A DNA stretch of 64,000 bases from Pseudomonadota bacterium. Lineage in GTDB: Bacteria > Pseudomonadota > Alphaproteobacteria > Sphingomonadales > Sphingomonadaceae. Below the pieces are notes generated by a model. It was not told the origin of the DNA and made no database searches. It was given only the letters and a program-made list of their open reading frames with translations. Below, piece by piece: positions 38,765 through 47,860 of the stretch. Within the stretch, counting starts at the first letter, position 1, and the number at the start of each line of letters is the position of its first letter. The position numbers and the translations under genes are program-made. The DNA is taken from contig JAKPAG010000128.1 in assembly GCA_029779535.1 (NCBI GenBank), forward strand, positions 1 to 64,000, given 5' to 3'.

Positions 38765-39192
38765 GCCTTGAACTGCTGCTGGCCGAGCGCGAGATCGCGC
38801 GCGCCCTTACCCGGATCGCCCGGGCGATGGACGCGCGCGACTGGCCCGGCCTGCTGGCAGAATTGACGGAAGACGCCACGGGCGAGCTGGGCACCGGCCC
38901 GCTCGCCTCACCGGCAGAGATCGTCGCGCTGATCCGGCGCTATCTCGACCCCTGCGGGCAAACCCAACACCTGCTGGGCAACCTGCTGGTCGAACTGGAC
39001 GGCGATCATGCCTCCAGTCGCTGCTATGTCAGCGACATGCACCTGGGCGCGGCGGGCAAGGAACACATCACTTTCGTCACGCTGGGCGATTACCACGATC
39101 AGTGGCGGCGCGTGGACGGCGCGTGGAAGCTGTGCCACCGGACCAAGCTGAACCGGGGCCACGTGGGCAGTTTCGAGGTGTTCGCGCCCTAA
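38761..39192 (+). CDS. SnoaL-like (NTF2-fold) protein
   Basis: A 143-residue NTF2-like protein starting at a GTG that overlaps the flavoprotein stop (GTGA). It has IARALTRIARAMDARDWPGL, CGQTQHLLGNLLVELDG and the terminal DYHDQWRRVDGAWKLCHRTK, the usual family layout. The His/Asp-rich pocket would suit a dehydratase or isomerase, by analogy with steroid dehydratases of the same fold. It is convergent with fadD3 (4-bp overlap). Confidence 0.82.
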   Translation: MSLELLLAEREIARALTRIARAMDARDWPGLLAELTEDATGELGTGPLASPAEIVALIRRYLDPCGQTQHLLGNLLVELDGDHASSRCYVSDMHLGAAGKEHITFVTLGDYHDQWRRVDGAWKLCHRTKLNRGHVGSFEVFAP

Positions 39193-40724
39193 CCGCGCAG
39201 CTCGGTCTTCAGCACCTTGCCGCTGGCGTTGCGGGGCAGGTCGGCAACAAAGGCCACGCTGCGCGGGACCTTGTAATTGGCCATATTTTCGCGGCTCCAG
39301 GCGATCAGCTCCGCCTCACTCGCGCTGGCGCCGGGGCGCAGCACGACATAGGCCTTGCCGACCTCGCCCATGCGCTCGTCCGGCACGCCAACCACGGCGA
39401 CCATCGCGATGGCCGGGTGGACCGAGAGCAGCTTTTCGACCTCGGCCGGATAGACGTTGAACCCGCCCGAAATGTAGAGGTCCTTCTTGCGGTCGGTGAT
39501 CCGGACATAGCCGTTTTCGTCCATCGTCCCGACATCGCCGGTGTGGAGCCAGCCCTGCGCGCCGATCGCTTCGGCGGTCGCTTCCGGATCGTCGAGGTAG
39601 CCCAGCATGACCCCCTGCCCGCGCACCAGGATCTCTCCGGTCTCGCCGCGCGGTACTTCATTGCCGTGCTCGTCGGCCACGATCACTTCGTTGCCAGGGA
39701 TCGCCGCGCCGCAGGTCTGCGCGATCGTTTCCGCCGGATCGCCCGGTCGGCACGACGTGATGTTGACGCATTCGGTCATGCCATAGGCGGTGATGATGTC
39801 CTTCATCCCCAGATCGTCGCGGATCCGCTGGACCAGCACCGGCGGCACGGTGGCCGCTCCCGTGGTGCCGCCGCGCAGGCTGGAGGTATCGACCGGCCGC
39901 TTGTCCTTTTCCGAGAGGATCATCTGGAACACGGTGGGCGGACCGGGGAAGAAATTGATCTTCAACTGTTCAATCAGGGTGATCGCCTCAGCCACGTCGA
40001 ACTGGGCCATCGGCACGGCCACCGCACCCGACAGCAGGCAGGCGACCCAGCCCACCTTCATCCCGAACGAGTGGAAGAACGGGTTGGCGATCAGGTAACG
40101 ATCGCCAAAGCGCAGCCCGGTGTTGCCAATCCACACCCCGCACTGCGGCAGGACGCGGCCGTGGGTCATCAGCACGCCCTTGGGGCTGCCGGTGGTGCCG
40201 CTGGTGAACAGGATGTCGCTGATCGTGTCGGCATCGATGGCCGCCAGCGCGCTATCCACCGCCGCGTCATCCGCGCCCTTGCCGCTGGCCAGGAACGCAT
40301 CGAACCCGGTGTCGAGCATAATGGTTTCGCGCAAGGCAGGCAGGTCCTCGTCTGCCAGCAAGGCCTGGTAATCGATCCCCAGGAAGTCGGTGACGGTGAA
40401 CAGCAGCCGCGCATGGGTGCGGCGCAGGATGTCCCCCGCCTCGCGGCCCTTGAGCCGAGTGTTGAGCGTGACCACCGCTGCGCCCAGGCTCATCGTCGCC
40501 ACCGCCGCAACAATCCATTCGCGCCGGTTGGGCGCCCAGATCGCCACGCGGTCGCCCGCCACCACGCCGCGCGCCAGCAGCGCCGAAGCGGCGGCGCGGC
40601 AGTGCTGCCACAGCTCGGCAAAAGTCCAGGTCACCTCGCCCTCGATCACGGCGGGGGCGTCGGGCCAGGCCCTGGCGGCAGCTTCGGCCGCGTGGGGAAT
40701 GGTCAGCGGCAGCGGATTGAGCAT
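39189..40724 (-). CDS. fadD3: HIP-CoA ligase (FadD3-type AMP-dependent acyl-CoA synthetase)
   Basis: A 511-residue adenylate-forming CoA ligase. The P-loop is ILFTSGTTGSPKG, with ANPFFHSFGMKVGW, GPPTVFQMIL, TTGAATVPPVL, TAYGMTE and GGFNVYPAEVEKLL; the C-terminal Lys lies in GKVLKTELRG. These blocks match mycobacterial FadD3 closely. FadD3 activates 3aα-H-4α(3'-propanoate)-7aβ-methylhexahydro-1,5-indanedione (HIP), the C/D-ring remnant of steroids. The start at 40722-40724 overlaps the thiolase stop. It is the last gene of the 18-gene leftward operon. Confidence 0.9.
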   Translation of the reverse strand: MLNPLPLTIPHAAEAAARAWPDAPAVIEGEVTWTFAELWQHCRAAASALLARGVVAGDRVAIWAPNRREWIVAAVATMSLGAAVVTLNTRLKGREAGDILRRTHARLLFTVTDFLGIDYQALLADEDLPALRETIMLDTGFDAFLASGKGADDAAVDSALAAIDADTISDILFTSGTTGSPKGVLMTHGRVLPQCGVWIGNTGLRFGDRYLIANPFFHSFGMKVGWVACLLSGAVAVPMAQFDVAEAITLIEQLKINFFPGPPTVFQMILSEKDKRPVDTSSLRGGTTGAATVPPVLVQRIRDDLGMKDIITAYGMTECVNITSCRPGDPAETIAQTCGAAIPGNEVIVADEHGNEVPRGETGEILVRGQGVMLGYLDDPEATAEAIGAQGWLHTGDVGTMDENGYVRITDRKKDLYISGGFNVYPAEVEKLLSVHPAIAMVAVVGVPDERMGEVGKAYVVLRPGASASEAELIAWSRENMANYKVPRSVAFVADLPRNASGKVLKTELRG

Positions 40725-41926
40725 CAGGCGACCTCGAACAGACCCGCCGCGCCCATGCCGCCGGCGACGCACATCGACACGACGACATATTTCACGCCGC
40801 GGCGCTTGCCTTCGATCAGCGCGTGGCCGACCAGGCGGCTGCCGGTCATGCCGAAGGGATGGCCCAGCGCGATCCCGCCGCCGTTGACGTTCAGCTTGTC
40901 GGGATCGATCCCCAGCTTGCGCTGGCAATAGATCGCCTGGCTGGCGAAGGCTTCGTTGATTTCGAACAGGCCGATATCGTCGATGGTCAGCCCGGCGCGC
41001 TTCAGCAGCTTGGGAATGGCGAAGACCGGGCCGATGCCCATTTCATCGGGCTCGCAGCCCGCGACCTGGAAGCCGCGATAGAGCCCCAGCACCGGCAGGC
41101 CTTCCTTCTGCGCGGTCGCCAGATCCATCACCACCTGCGCCGAGGCGCCGTCCGACAGCTGCGAGGCATTGCCGGCGGTGATGTGGCGGCCTTCCTTGAT
41201 GACCATGCCGTCCTTGAACACCGGGCGCAGGCCCGACAGCCCTTCGGCCGTGGTATCGCCGCGCACGCCTTCATCGGCGGTCACGGTCACGCTTTCGCGG
41301 CCCGTTTCGTTGCCTTCCTTGTCTTTCAGCGACTTTTCGACCGTGATCGCCGCAATTTCGGTATCGAACCGCCCGGCGGCCTGGGCCGCCCCGGCGCGCT
41401 GCTGGCTGAGCGCGGAAAAGGCGTCCTGGTCCTCGCGGCTGATGCCATAGCGTTCGGCCACCACTTCGGCGGTCTCGATCATCGCCATGTAGGCATAGGG
41501 ATCGGCCGCGATCACCGCCTGCGAACGGTTGCGCCAGGCTGGCGCATACTTGTTCAGCGTCATCGAGATCGATTCCGCTCCGCCGGCCACCGCAACGTCG
41601 ACCTCGTCACACATGATCGAACGCGCGGCGAGCGCAATGGCGTTGAGGCCCGAGGAGCACTTGCGGTCAAGCGTGAAGCCCGCCGTGGTGTTGGGCAGCT
41701 TCGAGGCGTGGACCGTCAGCCGGCCCAGGTTATAGCTCTGCGTGTTCCAGTGGTTGCCGCAGCCAAGGTAGACATCGTCGACCCGGGCCGGATCGATCCC
41801 GGCGCGGTCCAGCGCGGTATCGACCACATGGGCCGAGAGGACGGGCGCCTCGGTATCGTTGAACGCCCCGCGATAGGCTTTGCCGATGCCGGTGCGGGCG
41901 GTTGAGATGATGGCGGCTTCACGCAT
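40724..41926 (-). CDS. Acetyl-CoA C-acyltransferase (thiolase)
   Basis: A 400-residue thiolase. The nucleophilic Cys is in [18 protein letters not shown], the catalytic His in [15 protein letters not shown] and the second Cys in [14 protein letters not shown]. It differs from the FadA6-like copy at 46701 and looks more like a general beta-ketoacyl-CoA thiolase. It probably releases acetyl- or propionyl-CoA from side-chain or ring remnants. The start is 17 bp after the ketosteroid isomerase stop. Confidence 0.93.
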   Translation of the reverse strand: MREAAIISTARTGIGKAYRGAFNDTEAPVLSAHVVDTALDRAGIDPARVDDVYLGCGNHWNTQSYNLGRLTVHASKLPNTTAGFTLDRKCSSGLNAIALAARSIMCDEVDVAVAGGAESISMTLNKYAPAWRNRSQAVIAADPYAYMAMIETAEVVAERYGISREDQDAFSALSQQRAGAAQAAGRFDTEIAAITVEKSLKDKEGNETGRESVTVTADEGVRGDTTAEGLSGLRPVFKDGMVIKEGRHITAGNASQLSDGASAQVVMDLATAQKEGLPVLGLYRGFQVAGCEPDEMGIGPVFAIPKLLKRAGLTIDDIGLFEINEAFASQAIYCQRKLGIDPDKLNVNGGGIALGHPFGMTGSRLVGHALIEGKRRGVKYVVVSMCVAGGMGAAGLFEVA

Positions 41927-41943
41927 GGTCTGGTCTTTCCGTG

Positions 41944-42321
41944 TCAGGCGGGGCTGATGTTCGTTTCGCCAAAATAGGCGCGCATTTCGCTGATCTTGCC
42001 GTCATCGCGAACCCGGAAGGTTTCGATCACGTCGAACCGCATTGGCGTGCCCTGGATCGGCACGATGACATACATCACGTATGCCACCAGATCGCTCGCG
42101 GTCGGGCAGGTCGGGCCGACATAGTGCAGCTTTGCCCCGGTGCCGATCGACATCGTGTAGAATTCGCGGATCGCCGCCGCGCCTTGCTTGGGCGGGGTGC
42201 CGACCGGGTCTTCGACCACGGCATCATCGGCAAACAGGCCGACCAGCGCATCAACGTCACCGGCATTGAAATGGGCGATGTAGTGATCCACCGCGGCGGT
42301 CATCTGGGCAACCGTGGGCAT
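41944..42321 (-). CDS. ksi: Steroid delta-5-3-ketosteroid isomerase
   Basis: A 125-residue NTF2-fold isomerase that moves the 5-ene of 3-keto-5-ene steroids to the conjugated 4-ene position. Length equals the Comamonas testosteroni enzyme. The oxyanion-hole Tyr14 (DHYIAHF), the proton-transfer Asp38 ([10 protein letters not shown]) and the second hydrogen-bonding Asp97 ([10 protein letters not shown]) are all present. The end, [11 protein letters not shown], matches the family tail. This is the clearest single marker that the operon handles steroids. Confidence 0.9.
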   Translation of the reverse strand: MPTVAQMTAAVDHYIAHFNAGDVDALVGLFADDAVVEDPVGTPPKQGAAAIREFYTMSIGTGAKLHYVGPTCPTASDLVAYVMYVIVPIQGTPMRFDVIETFRVRDDGKISEMRAYFGETNISPA

Positions 42322-42322
42322 G

Positions 42323-42784
42323 TCAGGACTCCGGAAAATAACGGCTGATGGTATCGACCACGCAGGCCGGCTTGTCGCTGCCCTCGATCTCGACCGTCAC
42401 GCGCACGACCGACTGGATCGCGCCCTTGACCTCCTCGACCGAAACGATCTCGCCCACTCCGCGGATGCGGCTGCCGACCTTTACGGGTGCGAGGAACCGC
42501 AGCCGGTCCGCGCCGACGTTCACCGCATGGGTGAAGCCGCGCACCTCGATCAGGTCGGGCAGGAAATAGTTGACCAGGCTCATGGTCAGGTAGCCATGGG
42601 CGATGGTCCCGCCGAACGGCCCGTCCTTGGCCCGTTCGACATCGACATGGATCCACTGGTGATCGCCGGTGACATCGGCAAAGCCGTTGACGCGGTCCTG
42701 TTCGATCGCCAGCCACTCGGTCGGACCAAGCGTGGTCCCTTCCTGGCCGACCAGATCGCGCGGGCTATCGTAGATCTTCGCCAT
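42323..42784 (-). CDS. MaoC-like (R)-specific enoyl-CoA hydratase
   Basis: A 153-residue single hot-dog-domain protein with the hydratase motif FADVTGDHQWIHVDVERA (catalytic Asp and His) followed by GPFGGTIAHGYLTMSLV. It hydrates trans-2-enoyl-CoA thioesters to (R)-3-hydroxyacyl-CoA. In steroid operons such proteins serve beta-oxidation of the side chain or of the opened ring. The start at 42782-42784 is preferred because the family begins there. The stop is 1 bp from the KSI start. Confidence 0.9.
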   Translation of the reverse strand: MAKIYDSPRDLVGQEGTTLGPTEWLAIEQDRVNGFADVTGDHQWIHVDVERAKDGPFGGTIAHGYLTMSLVNYFLPDLIEVRGFTHAVNVGADRLRFLAPVKVGSRIRGVGEIVSVEEVKGAIQSVVRVTVEIEGSDKPACVVDTISRYFPES

Positions 42785-42786
42785 GG

Positions 42787-43569
42787 TCAGGCCCTCTGGC
42801 TCGACACGGAGACGACTTCCCCGGTCATGTAGCTCGACAGGTCCGAGGCGAGGAACATCATCACGTTCGCCACTTCCCACACTTCCGCCGGGCGGCCAAA
42901 GGCCTCGCGGCTGGACAGTTCCGCCAGCAGGTCGTCGGTCGTCACCTTGGCGAGGAAGGCATGCATCGCGATCGAGGGGGCGACGGCATTGATCCGCACG
43001 CCGTGTTCGGCCGCTTCCACCGCCGAGCAGCGGGTGAAGGCCATCACCCCGGCCTTGGCCGCGGCATAGTGGGCCTGGCCCTTCTGCGCGCGCCAGCCCA
43101 GCACCGAGGCGTTGTTGACGATCACGCCGGTCTTGCGTTCATACATCGCCGGCAGGAACGCCCGGCTCATCCGGAACACGGAATTGAGCGTGACGTCGAG
43201 CACGCGGAACCACTGGTCGTCGGTCATGTCGACGACGTCGACTTCGCCGCCCAGGCCCGCATTGTTGATCAGCACGTCAACGTGGCCCAGTTCCTTCAGC
43301 GCGGCGGCATGCAGCGCATCGACCTGGTCCTGGCTGGTGACGTCGCAGACCACGGTGGCGGGCCGCGCGCAGCCCACTTCCGCCGCGATCCGGTCCGCCG
43401 CTTCGCCAAGCCGGCGTTCGTGGAAGTCGCTGATCAGGACAGTCGCGCCCTCTTCCGCCGCGCGCTTGGCGGCGGAATAGCCGATGCCGGTGCCGGCGGC
43501 GGCGGTGACCACCACGGTCTTGCCCTTGAGCAGGCCGCGGGGCTCCGGATAAGTCGGGATCAGGCTCAC
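42787..43569 (-). CDS. ipdF: IpdF-type short-chain reductase (HIP-CoA 5-keto reductase)
   Basis: A 260-residue SDR. TVVVTAAAGTGIG, LINNAGLGGEVDVVDMTDDQ, NNASVLGWRAQKGQAHYAAA with the catalytic YAAAK, and SSYMTGEVVSVSSQ all match mycobacterial IpdF (Rv3559c) closely. IpdF reduces the 5-oxo group of HIP-CoA. The GTG start overlaps the stop of the upstream acyl-CoA dehydrogenase (GTGA), the same ipdF-fadE30 adjacency seen in Mycobacterium. Confidence 0.9.
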   Translation of the reverse strand: MSLIPTYPEPRGLLKGKTVVVTAAAGTGIGYSAAKRAAEEGATVLISDFHERRLGEAADRIAAEVGCARPATVVCDVTSQDQVDALHAAALKELGHVDVLINNAGLGGEVDVVDMTDDQWFRVLDVTLNSVFRMSRAFLPAMYERKTGVIVNNASVLGWRAQKGQAHYAAAKAGVMAFTRCSAVEAAEHGVRINAVAPSIAMHAFLAKVTTDDLLAELSSREAFGRPAEVWEVANVMMFLASDLSSYMTGEVVSVSSQRA

Positions 43570-44744
43570 AGGTCACCTCTCGGTTCGCGGGGCATGCCAA
43601 GGCCGCGCTCGGCAATCAGGTTGCGCTGGATCTGGTTGGTGCCACCATAGATCGTGTCGCTGCGGCTGAAGAGGAACAGGTTGGGCAGCACGTCCCATTC
43701 GTATTCGCTGCCATGCGCCAGTTCGCCAGCCTGGCCGAGCACGTCCATCGCCAATTCGCCCAGGCCGCGCCGCCAGGTGGCCCACTGGATCTTGTAGGTC
43801 AGCGCCGCGCCGTCGATCTTCGAATGGTCGGTGTTCGACAGCATCCGCAGCGCGCCATAGCGCATCAGCCGCAGGCCGATTTCCGCCTTGGCAATGCGCT
43901 GGCGGATCAGCGGGTTCTTGGCCTGGCCATTGGCCTTGGCCGCCGCGATGATCTCGTCCAGCTCATTGCGGAAGGCCATCTGCTGACCCAGCGTCGAAAC
44001 CCCGCGTTCGAAGGCGAGCAGGCCCATGGCGATCTGCCAGCCCTGCCCCACCGCGCCGATCATGCTGTCTTCCGGGCAGCGCGCATCGGTGAAGAAGGTT
44101 TCGTTGAATTCGGCGTCGCCGTTGATCTGCTTGATGCCCCGGATCTCGATCCCCGGCTGCTTCACGTCCATCATCAGGAACGACAGGCCCTTCGGCCCCT
44201 TCGAACCTTCTTCGGTGCGGGTGACAACGAAGATCCAGTCGGAAATATGCGCCAGGCTGGTCCAGATCTTCTGGCCATTTACCACCCATTCGCCATTTTC
44301 CAGCCGCCCCTTGGTGCGGACCGAAGCCAGGTCGGACCCCGCGCCGGGTTCGGAGAAGCCCTGACAGAAGATCGTCTGCCCGGCGGCGATTCCCGGCAGG
44401 AAGCGCTGCTTCTGTTCCTCGGTGCCAAAGGCGAGGATCGTCGGCCCGGCCAGTTCGATGCCGATGTGGTTGACGCGCCCCGGAACGCCCGCGCGGGCAT
44501 ATTCTTCGGCAAAGATCACCTGCTGGGCCAGGGTGGCATTGCGCCCGCCCCATTTCTCGGGCCAGCCGATGCACGACCACTTGTGCGCGGCCAGTTGCTG
44601 TTCCCATTCCTTGCGCCGTTCCGCCTTGGCGGTCAGCGTGGTGATGCCCTTGATGTCCTTGAATTCGCCCGCCATCTGGCCTTGCAGCCAGTCGGCGCAT
44701 TCGGCGCGGAACTCTTCTTCCGCCGCGGAAAAGCCCAGCTTCAT
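43566..44744 (-). CDS. fadE30: FadE30-type acyl-CoA dehydrogenase
   Basis: A 392-residue FAD acyl-CoA dehydrogenase with complete N-terminal, beta and C-terminal domains: FCQGFSEPGAGSDLAS and WVVNGQKIWTSLAHISDW (FAD/substrate), ending TIYGGTNQIQRNLIAERGLG. Position directly before ipdF and the length support FadE30, which dehydrogenates reduced HIP-CoA at the propionyl side chain. It overlaps by 4 bp the preceding small dehydrogenase, suggesting a two-subunit enzyme. Confidence 0.85.
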   Translation of the reverse strand: MKLGFSAAEEEFRAECADWLQGQMAGEFKDIKGITTLTAKAERRKEWEQQLAAHKWSCIGWPEKWGGRNATLAQQVIFAEEYARAGVPGRVNHIGIELAGPTILAFGTEEQKQRFLPGIAAGQTIFCQGFSEPGAGSDLASVRTKGRLENGEWVVNGQKIWTSLAHISDWIFVVTRTEEGSKGPKGLSFLMMDVKQPGIEIRGIKQINGDAEFNETFFTDARCPEDSMIGAVGQGWQIAMGLLAFERGVSTLGQQMAFRNELDEIIAAAKANGQAKNPLIRQRIAKAEIGLRLMRYGALRMLSNTDHSKIDGAALTYKIQWATWRRGLGELAMDVLGQAGELAHGSEYEWDVLPNLFLFSRSDTIYGGTNQIQRNLIAERGLGMPREPRGDL

Positions 44745-45796
44745 GCCGCTTCTCCCAAAATCATCGTTGCAACCTGCTCGCGGTGCCAGTCACCAGCACC
44801 AAGCATCGACTGAAGCGCGCGCGCGCGCTTGAAATAGAGGTGCGCGTCATGCTCCCAGGTGAAGCCGATCCCGCCGTGCAGCTGAATCATGTTGCCTGCG
44901 CACATGAAGGCGGTGTCGGCGGCAAAGCTCTTGGCCGAATGCAGCGCGATAGTCGCTTCGTCCGACTGCTCGTCCACCGCGCAAGCCGCCCAGTAAACAG
45001 CGCTGCGGGCCTGCTCGATCTCGATCATCATGTCGGCCAGGCGGTGCTTGTAGGCCTGGAACGAACCGATCGGGCGGCCGAACTGGACGCGTTCCTTGGC
45101 ATAGGCAACCGTGCGCTCAAGCGAGGCCTGGGCCACGCCCAGCCCTTCGGCGGCGGCGATCACCCAGCCAGCCTGGCGCGCGGCGGCCAGGGCAGCGGCG
45201 CCATCGGCCAGTGCTTCACCCGCCGCACCCGCCAGGGTGACGGTCGCCATGGGCCGGGTCTGATCCATGGTGGTATGCGCGGTCACGCTGACGCCCGGGG
45301 CATCGGCGCGCACCAGCCAGGCGCTGTCACCGCTGCCCAGCACGAACAGGTCGGCCACGCCGCCATGCGTCACGAACGAGGCGCTGCCCGATAGCTTGCC
45401 ATCGGCCACGTTGAGCGCTTCGGCGCCCGCGCAAACGGCAATCGCCTCGCCGGAAACCAGCTTGCTCAGCCATTCGCCCTGCTGCGCCGCGCTGCCGCCA
45501 GCGGCAATCGCCTGCGCAGCCATGGCCTGGCCCAGCAGCGGCAGAGCGGCCACCTGGCTGCCCGCGGCTTCGGCAACGATCGCCAGTTCGACCATGCCCA
45601 GGCCCGCCCCGCCCAGCTCTTCGGCAATGCCGATCCCGGCCAGGCCCAGCTCGGCGCAGAAAGCGCTCCACAAGTCACGGTCGATCCCGTCGGCGGCCAT
45701 CGCCTTGCGGGTGCGTTCGCTGGTGGCGTGTTCGGCAAAGAAACCCTTCACGGTTTCCGCGATCATCGCCTGTTCTTCGGTAAAGACGAATTCCAT
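44741..45796 (-). CDS. Acyl-CoA dehydrogenase, shorter partner subunit
   Basis: A 351-residue acyl-CoA dehydrogenase with a reduced middle domain: FVFTEEQAMIAETVKGFFAE at the N-terminus, LERTVAYAKERVQFGRPIGS, MIQLHGGIGFTWEHDAHLYF with an active-site-type Glu. Steroid acyl-CoA dehydrogenases often form alpha2beta2 complexes of a full-length and a short subunit encoded side by side, as here with the gene at 43566. The start at 45794-45796 is chosen because the family begins MxFxFTEEQ. Confidence 0.87.
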   Translation of the reverse strand: MEFVFTEEQAMIAETVKGFFAEHATSERTRKAMAADGIDRDLWSAFCAELGLAGIGIAEELGGAGLGMVELAIVAEAAGSQVAALPLLGQAMAAQAIAAGGSAAQQGEWLSKLVSGEAIAVCAGAEALNVADGKLSGSASFVTHGGVADLFVLGSGDSAWLVRADAPGVSVTAHTTMDQTRPMATVTLAGAAGEALADGAAALAAARQAGWVIAAAEGLGVAQASLERTVAYAKERVQFGRPIGSFQAYKHRLADMMIEIEQARSAVYWAACAVDEQSDEATIALHSAKSFAADTAFMCAGNMIQLHGGIGFTWEHDAHLYFKRARALQSMLGAGDWHREQVATMILGEAA

Positions 45797-46701
45797 TATG
45801 CGGTCCCCCACACCTTGCGCGGCGGCACGCGGCTGGCGATCAGCTGTTCGACTGCCGCGCCGACTTCGGCCGGTTCCCACCTGGCACCCTTGTCCACCAC
45901 CGGACCTTCGCGCCAGCCATCCTCCAGCATGATCTTGCCGCCTTCGAGTTCGAAGACGCAGCCGGTGACGTCGGCGCTCTGGCTGGAACCCAGCCAGACC
46001 ACGGTCGGCGCGATGTTCGCCGGGTCCATCACGTCGAACTGCTGGCCTTCGGTCGCCATCTTTTCGGCAAAGGCCTGTTCGGTCATCCGGGTGCGGGCCG
46101 ACGGGGCCAGCGCATTGGCAGTGATGCCATAGCGCCCCAGTTCCGCCGCCTGGACCAGCGTGAGCGAGGCGATCCCGCCCTTGGCCGTCGAATAGGCGGC
46201 CTGCGCGATGCTGCCCTGCAGGCCCGCCCCGGACGAGGTGTTGATGATGCGCGCGTCGGGGTTTTCGCCACGCTTCTGCTTTTCACGCCAATAGTTCACC
46301 GCATGGCGCGCCAGGCAGAAATGCCCGCGCAGGTGAACGTGCATGGTCGCGTCCCATTCTTCCAGCGTGGCGGACACGAACATGCGGTCGCGCACGATCC
46401 CGGCGTTGTTGACCACCACGTGCAGGTCGCCGAACGCATCCAGCGCAGCCTGGACGATCCGCCCGGCGGCATCCCAGTCGGTGATGTCCTCGTAATTGGC
46501 GATCGCCTGCCCGCCGGCAGCCTTGATCTCCTCGACCACGCCGTCGGCGGCGCTGGTGTCGCGCCCTTCGCCGTGCAGCGAGGTGCCGATGTCGTTGACC
46601 ACCACGTTCGCGCCTTCCGCGCCGAAAGCCAGGGCATAGGCCCGGCCCAGGCCGCGCGCGGCCCCGGTGATGATGACGGTACGTCCTTCGCAGATACCCA
46701 T
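45796..46701 (-). CDS. Short-chain dehydrogenase (Rv3548c-like, 3-hydroxyacyl-CoA dehydrogenase type)
   Basis: A 301-residue SDR, longer than the usual 250 because of a C-terminal extension. The nucleotide loop is GAARGLGRAY, NNAG is present, and the active site includes INTSSGAGLQGS and YSTAK. The size and sequence style are those of the FabG/HSD17B4-like SDR found in mycobacterial cholesterol regulons (Rv3548c, 304 residues). It likely oxidises a 3-hydroxyacyl-CoA in C/D-ring or side-chain degradation. It overlaps both neighbours by one base. Confidence 0.85.
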   Translation of the reverse strand: MGICEGRTVIITGAARGLGRAYALAFGAEGANVVVNDIGTSLHGEGRDTSAADGVVEEIKAAGGQAIANYEDITDWDAAGRIVQAALDAFGDLHVVVNNAGIVRDRMFVSATLEEWDATMHVHLRGHFCLARHAVNYWREKQKRGENPDARIINTSSGAGLQGSIAQAAYSTAKGGIASLTLVQAAELGRYGITANALAPSARTRMTEQAFAEKMATEGQQFDVMDPANIAPTVVWLGSSQSADVTGCVFELEGGKIMLEDGWREGPVVDKGARWEPAEVGAAVEQLIASRVPPRKVWGTA

Positions 46702-47852
46702 TACAGCCTCTCGATAATCGTGACGTTGGCCTGCCCGCCGCCTTCGCACATGGTCTGCAGACCATAGCGACCGCCGGTGCGTTCCAGCGCGTTGAGCATG
46801 GTGGTCATCAGCCGCGCGCCGGTGGCGCCCAGCGGGTGGCCCAGCGCGATCGCGCCGCCATGGATGTTGACCTTTTCGTGCGGAATGCCGAGCTCCTTCA
46901 TCCACGCCATGGGCACCGAAGCGAAGGCTTCGTTGCATTCGAACAGGTCGATGTCGGCCACGGTCATGCCCGCCTTCTTCAGGGCATATTCGGTCGCCGG
47001 GATCGGCGCGGTCAGCATCCACACCGGATCGTCGGCGCGGACCGAGATGTGATGGACGCGGGCACGCGGCTTGAGGTTGTGTTCCTTGACCGCGCGTTCG
47101 CTGGCAACCAGCATGGCTGCGGCCCCGTCGCAGTTCTGGCTGGAAATCCCGGCGGTGATGATCCCGCCTTCCTGCACGGTGCGCAGGCCCGCCAGACCTT
47201 CGAGCGAGGTGGTCGGACGGATCGTTTCGTCCGCCGCCAGTTCGGCCATCGGCGCCACTTCATTGGCAAACCAGCCATTGTCCAGCGCCGCCTGGGCGCG
47301 CTGGTGGCTGGCCACGGCGAAGGCCTCCATTTCGGCGCGGGTCAGGCCCCACTTCGCCGCGATCATTTCCGCCGAATTGATCTGGTTGAGGATGCCGTCG
47401 CCATAACGCGCAACCCAGCCCGGCGAGGTGTTGAACGGGTTGGAGAAGCCATAGGGCTCAGCCGCCAGCATCGCCGCCGAGATCGGGATGGCGTTCATCG
47501 CCTGGCTGCCGCCCGCGACGACCAGGTCCTGCGTCCCGCTCATCACGCCCTGCGCGGCAAAGTGCAGCGCCTGCTGGCTGGAACCGCACTGGCGGTCGAT
47601 CGTGGTGCCGGGCACGTGTTGCGGCATGCCCGCAACCAGCCAGACGGTGCGGCCGATGTCGCCGGCCTGCGGACCAATGGTGTCGCAGCAGCCCCAGACC
47701 ACGTCGTCGACCAGGTTGGCGTCGATCCCGGTGCGTTCGATCAGGGCCTTGATCGGGTGGGCGCCCAGGTCCGCCGGGTGAACGCCGGCAAGGCTGCCCT
47801 TCTTGCGCCCGATCGGGGTCCGGACGGCGTCGATAATATAGGCTTCGGCCAT
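46701..47852 (-). CDS. fadA6: FadA6-type thiolase
   Basis: A 383-residue thiolase with nucleophile Cys in TIDRQCGSSQQALHFAAQ, NIHGGAIALGHPLGATGARL, and the family-specific end TMCEGGGQANVTIIERL. FadA6 cleaves the ring-opened MOODA-CoA derivatives in the last steps of steroid C/D-ring catabolism. The ATG at 47850-47852 is chosen: the 12 bases upstream (GTGAGGAAAAAC) are its ribosome binding site rather than coding sequence. Confidence 0.88.
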   Translation of the reverse strand: MAEAYIIDAVRTPIGRKKGSLAGVHPADLGAHPIKALIERTGIDANLVDDVVWGCCDTIGPQAGDIGRTVWLVAGMPQHVPGTTIDRQCGSSQQALHFAAQGVMSGTQDLVVAGGSQAMNAIPISAAMLAAEPYGFSNPFNTSPGWVARYGDGILNQINSAEMIAAKWGLTRAEMEAFAVASHQRAQAALDNGWFANEVAPMAELAADETIRPTTSLEGLAGLRTVQEGGIITAGISSQNCDGAAAMLVASERAVKEHNLKPRARVHHISVRADDPVWMLTAPIPATEYALKKAGMTVADIDLFECNEAFASVPMAWMKELGIPHEKVNIHGGAIALGHPLGATGARLMTTMLNALERTGGRYGLQTMCEGGGQANVTIIERL

Positions 47853-47860
47853 GTTTTTCC

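Noticed and set aside
38761..39192. Classical ketosteroid isomerase
   Set aside because: The fold fits, but the Tyr14/Asp38 catalytic pattern is missing. The real isomerase is the 125-residue protein at 41944.
45796..47022. 408-residue start for the SDR at 45796
   Set aside because: The extra N-terminal part is antisense or out of frame to the FadA6-type thiolase. The ATG at 46699-46701 gives a normal SDR N-terminus and overlaps the thiolase stop.
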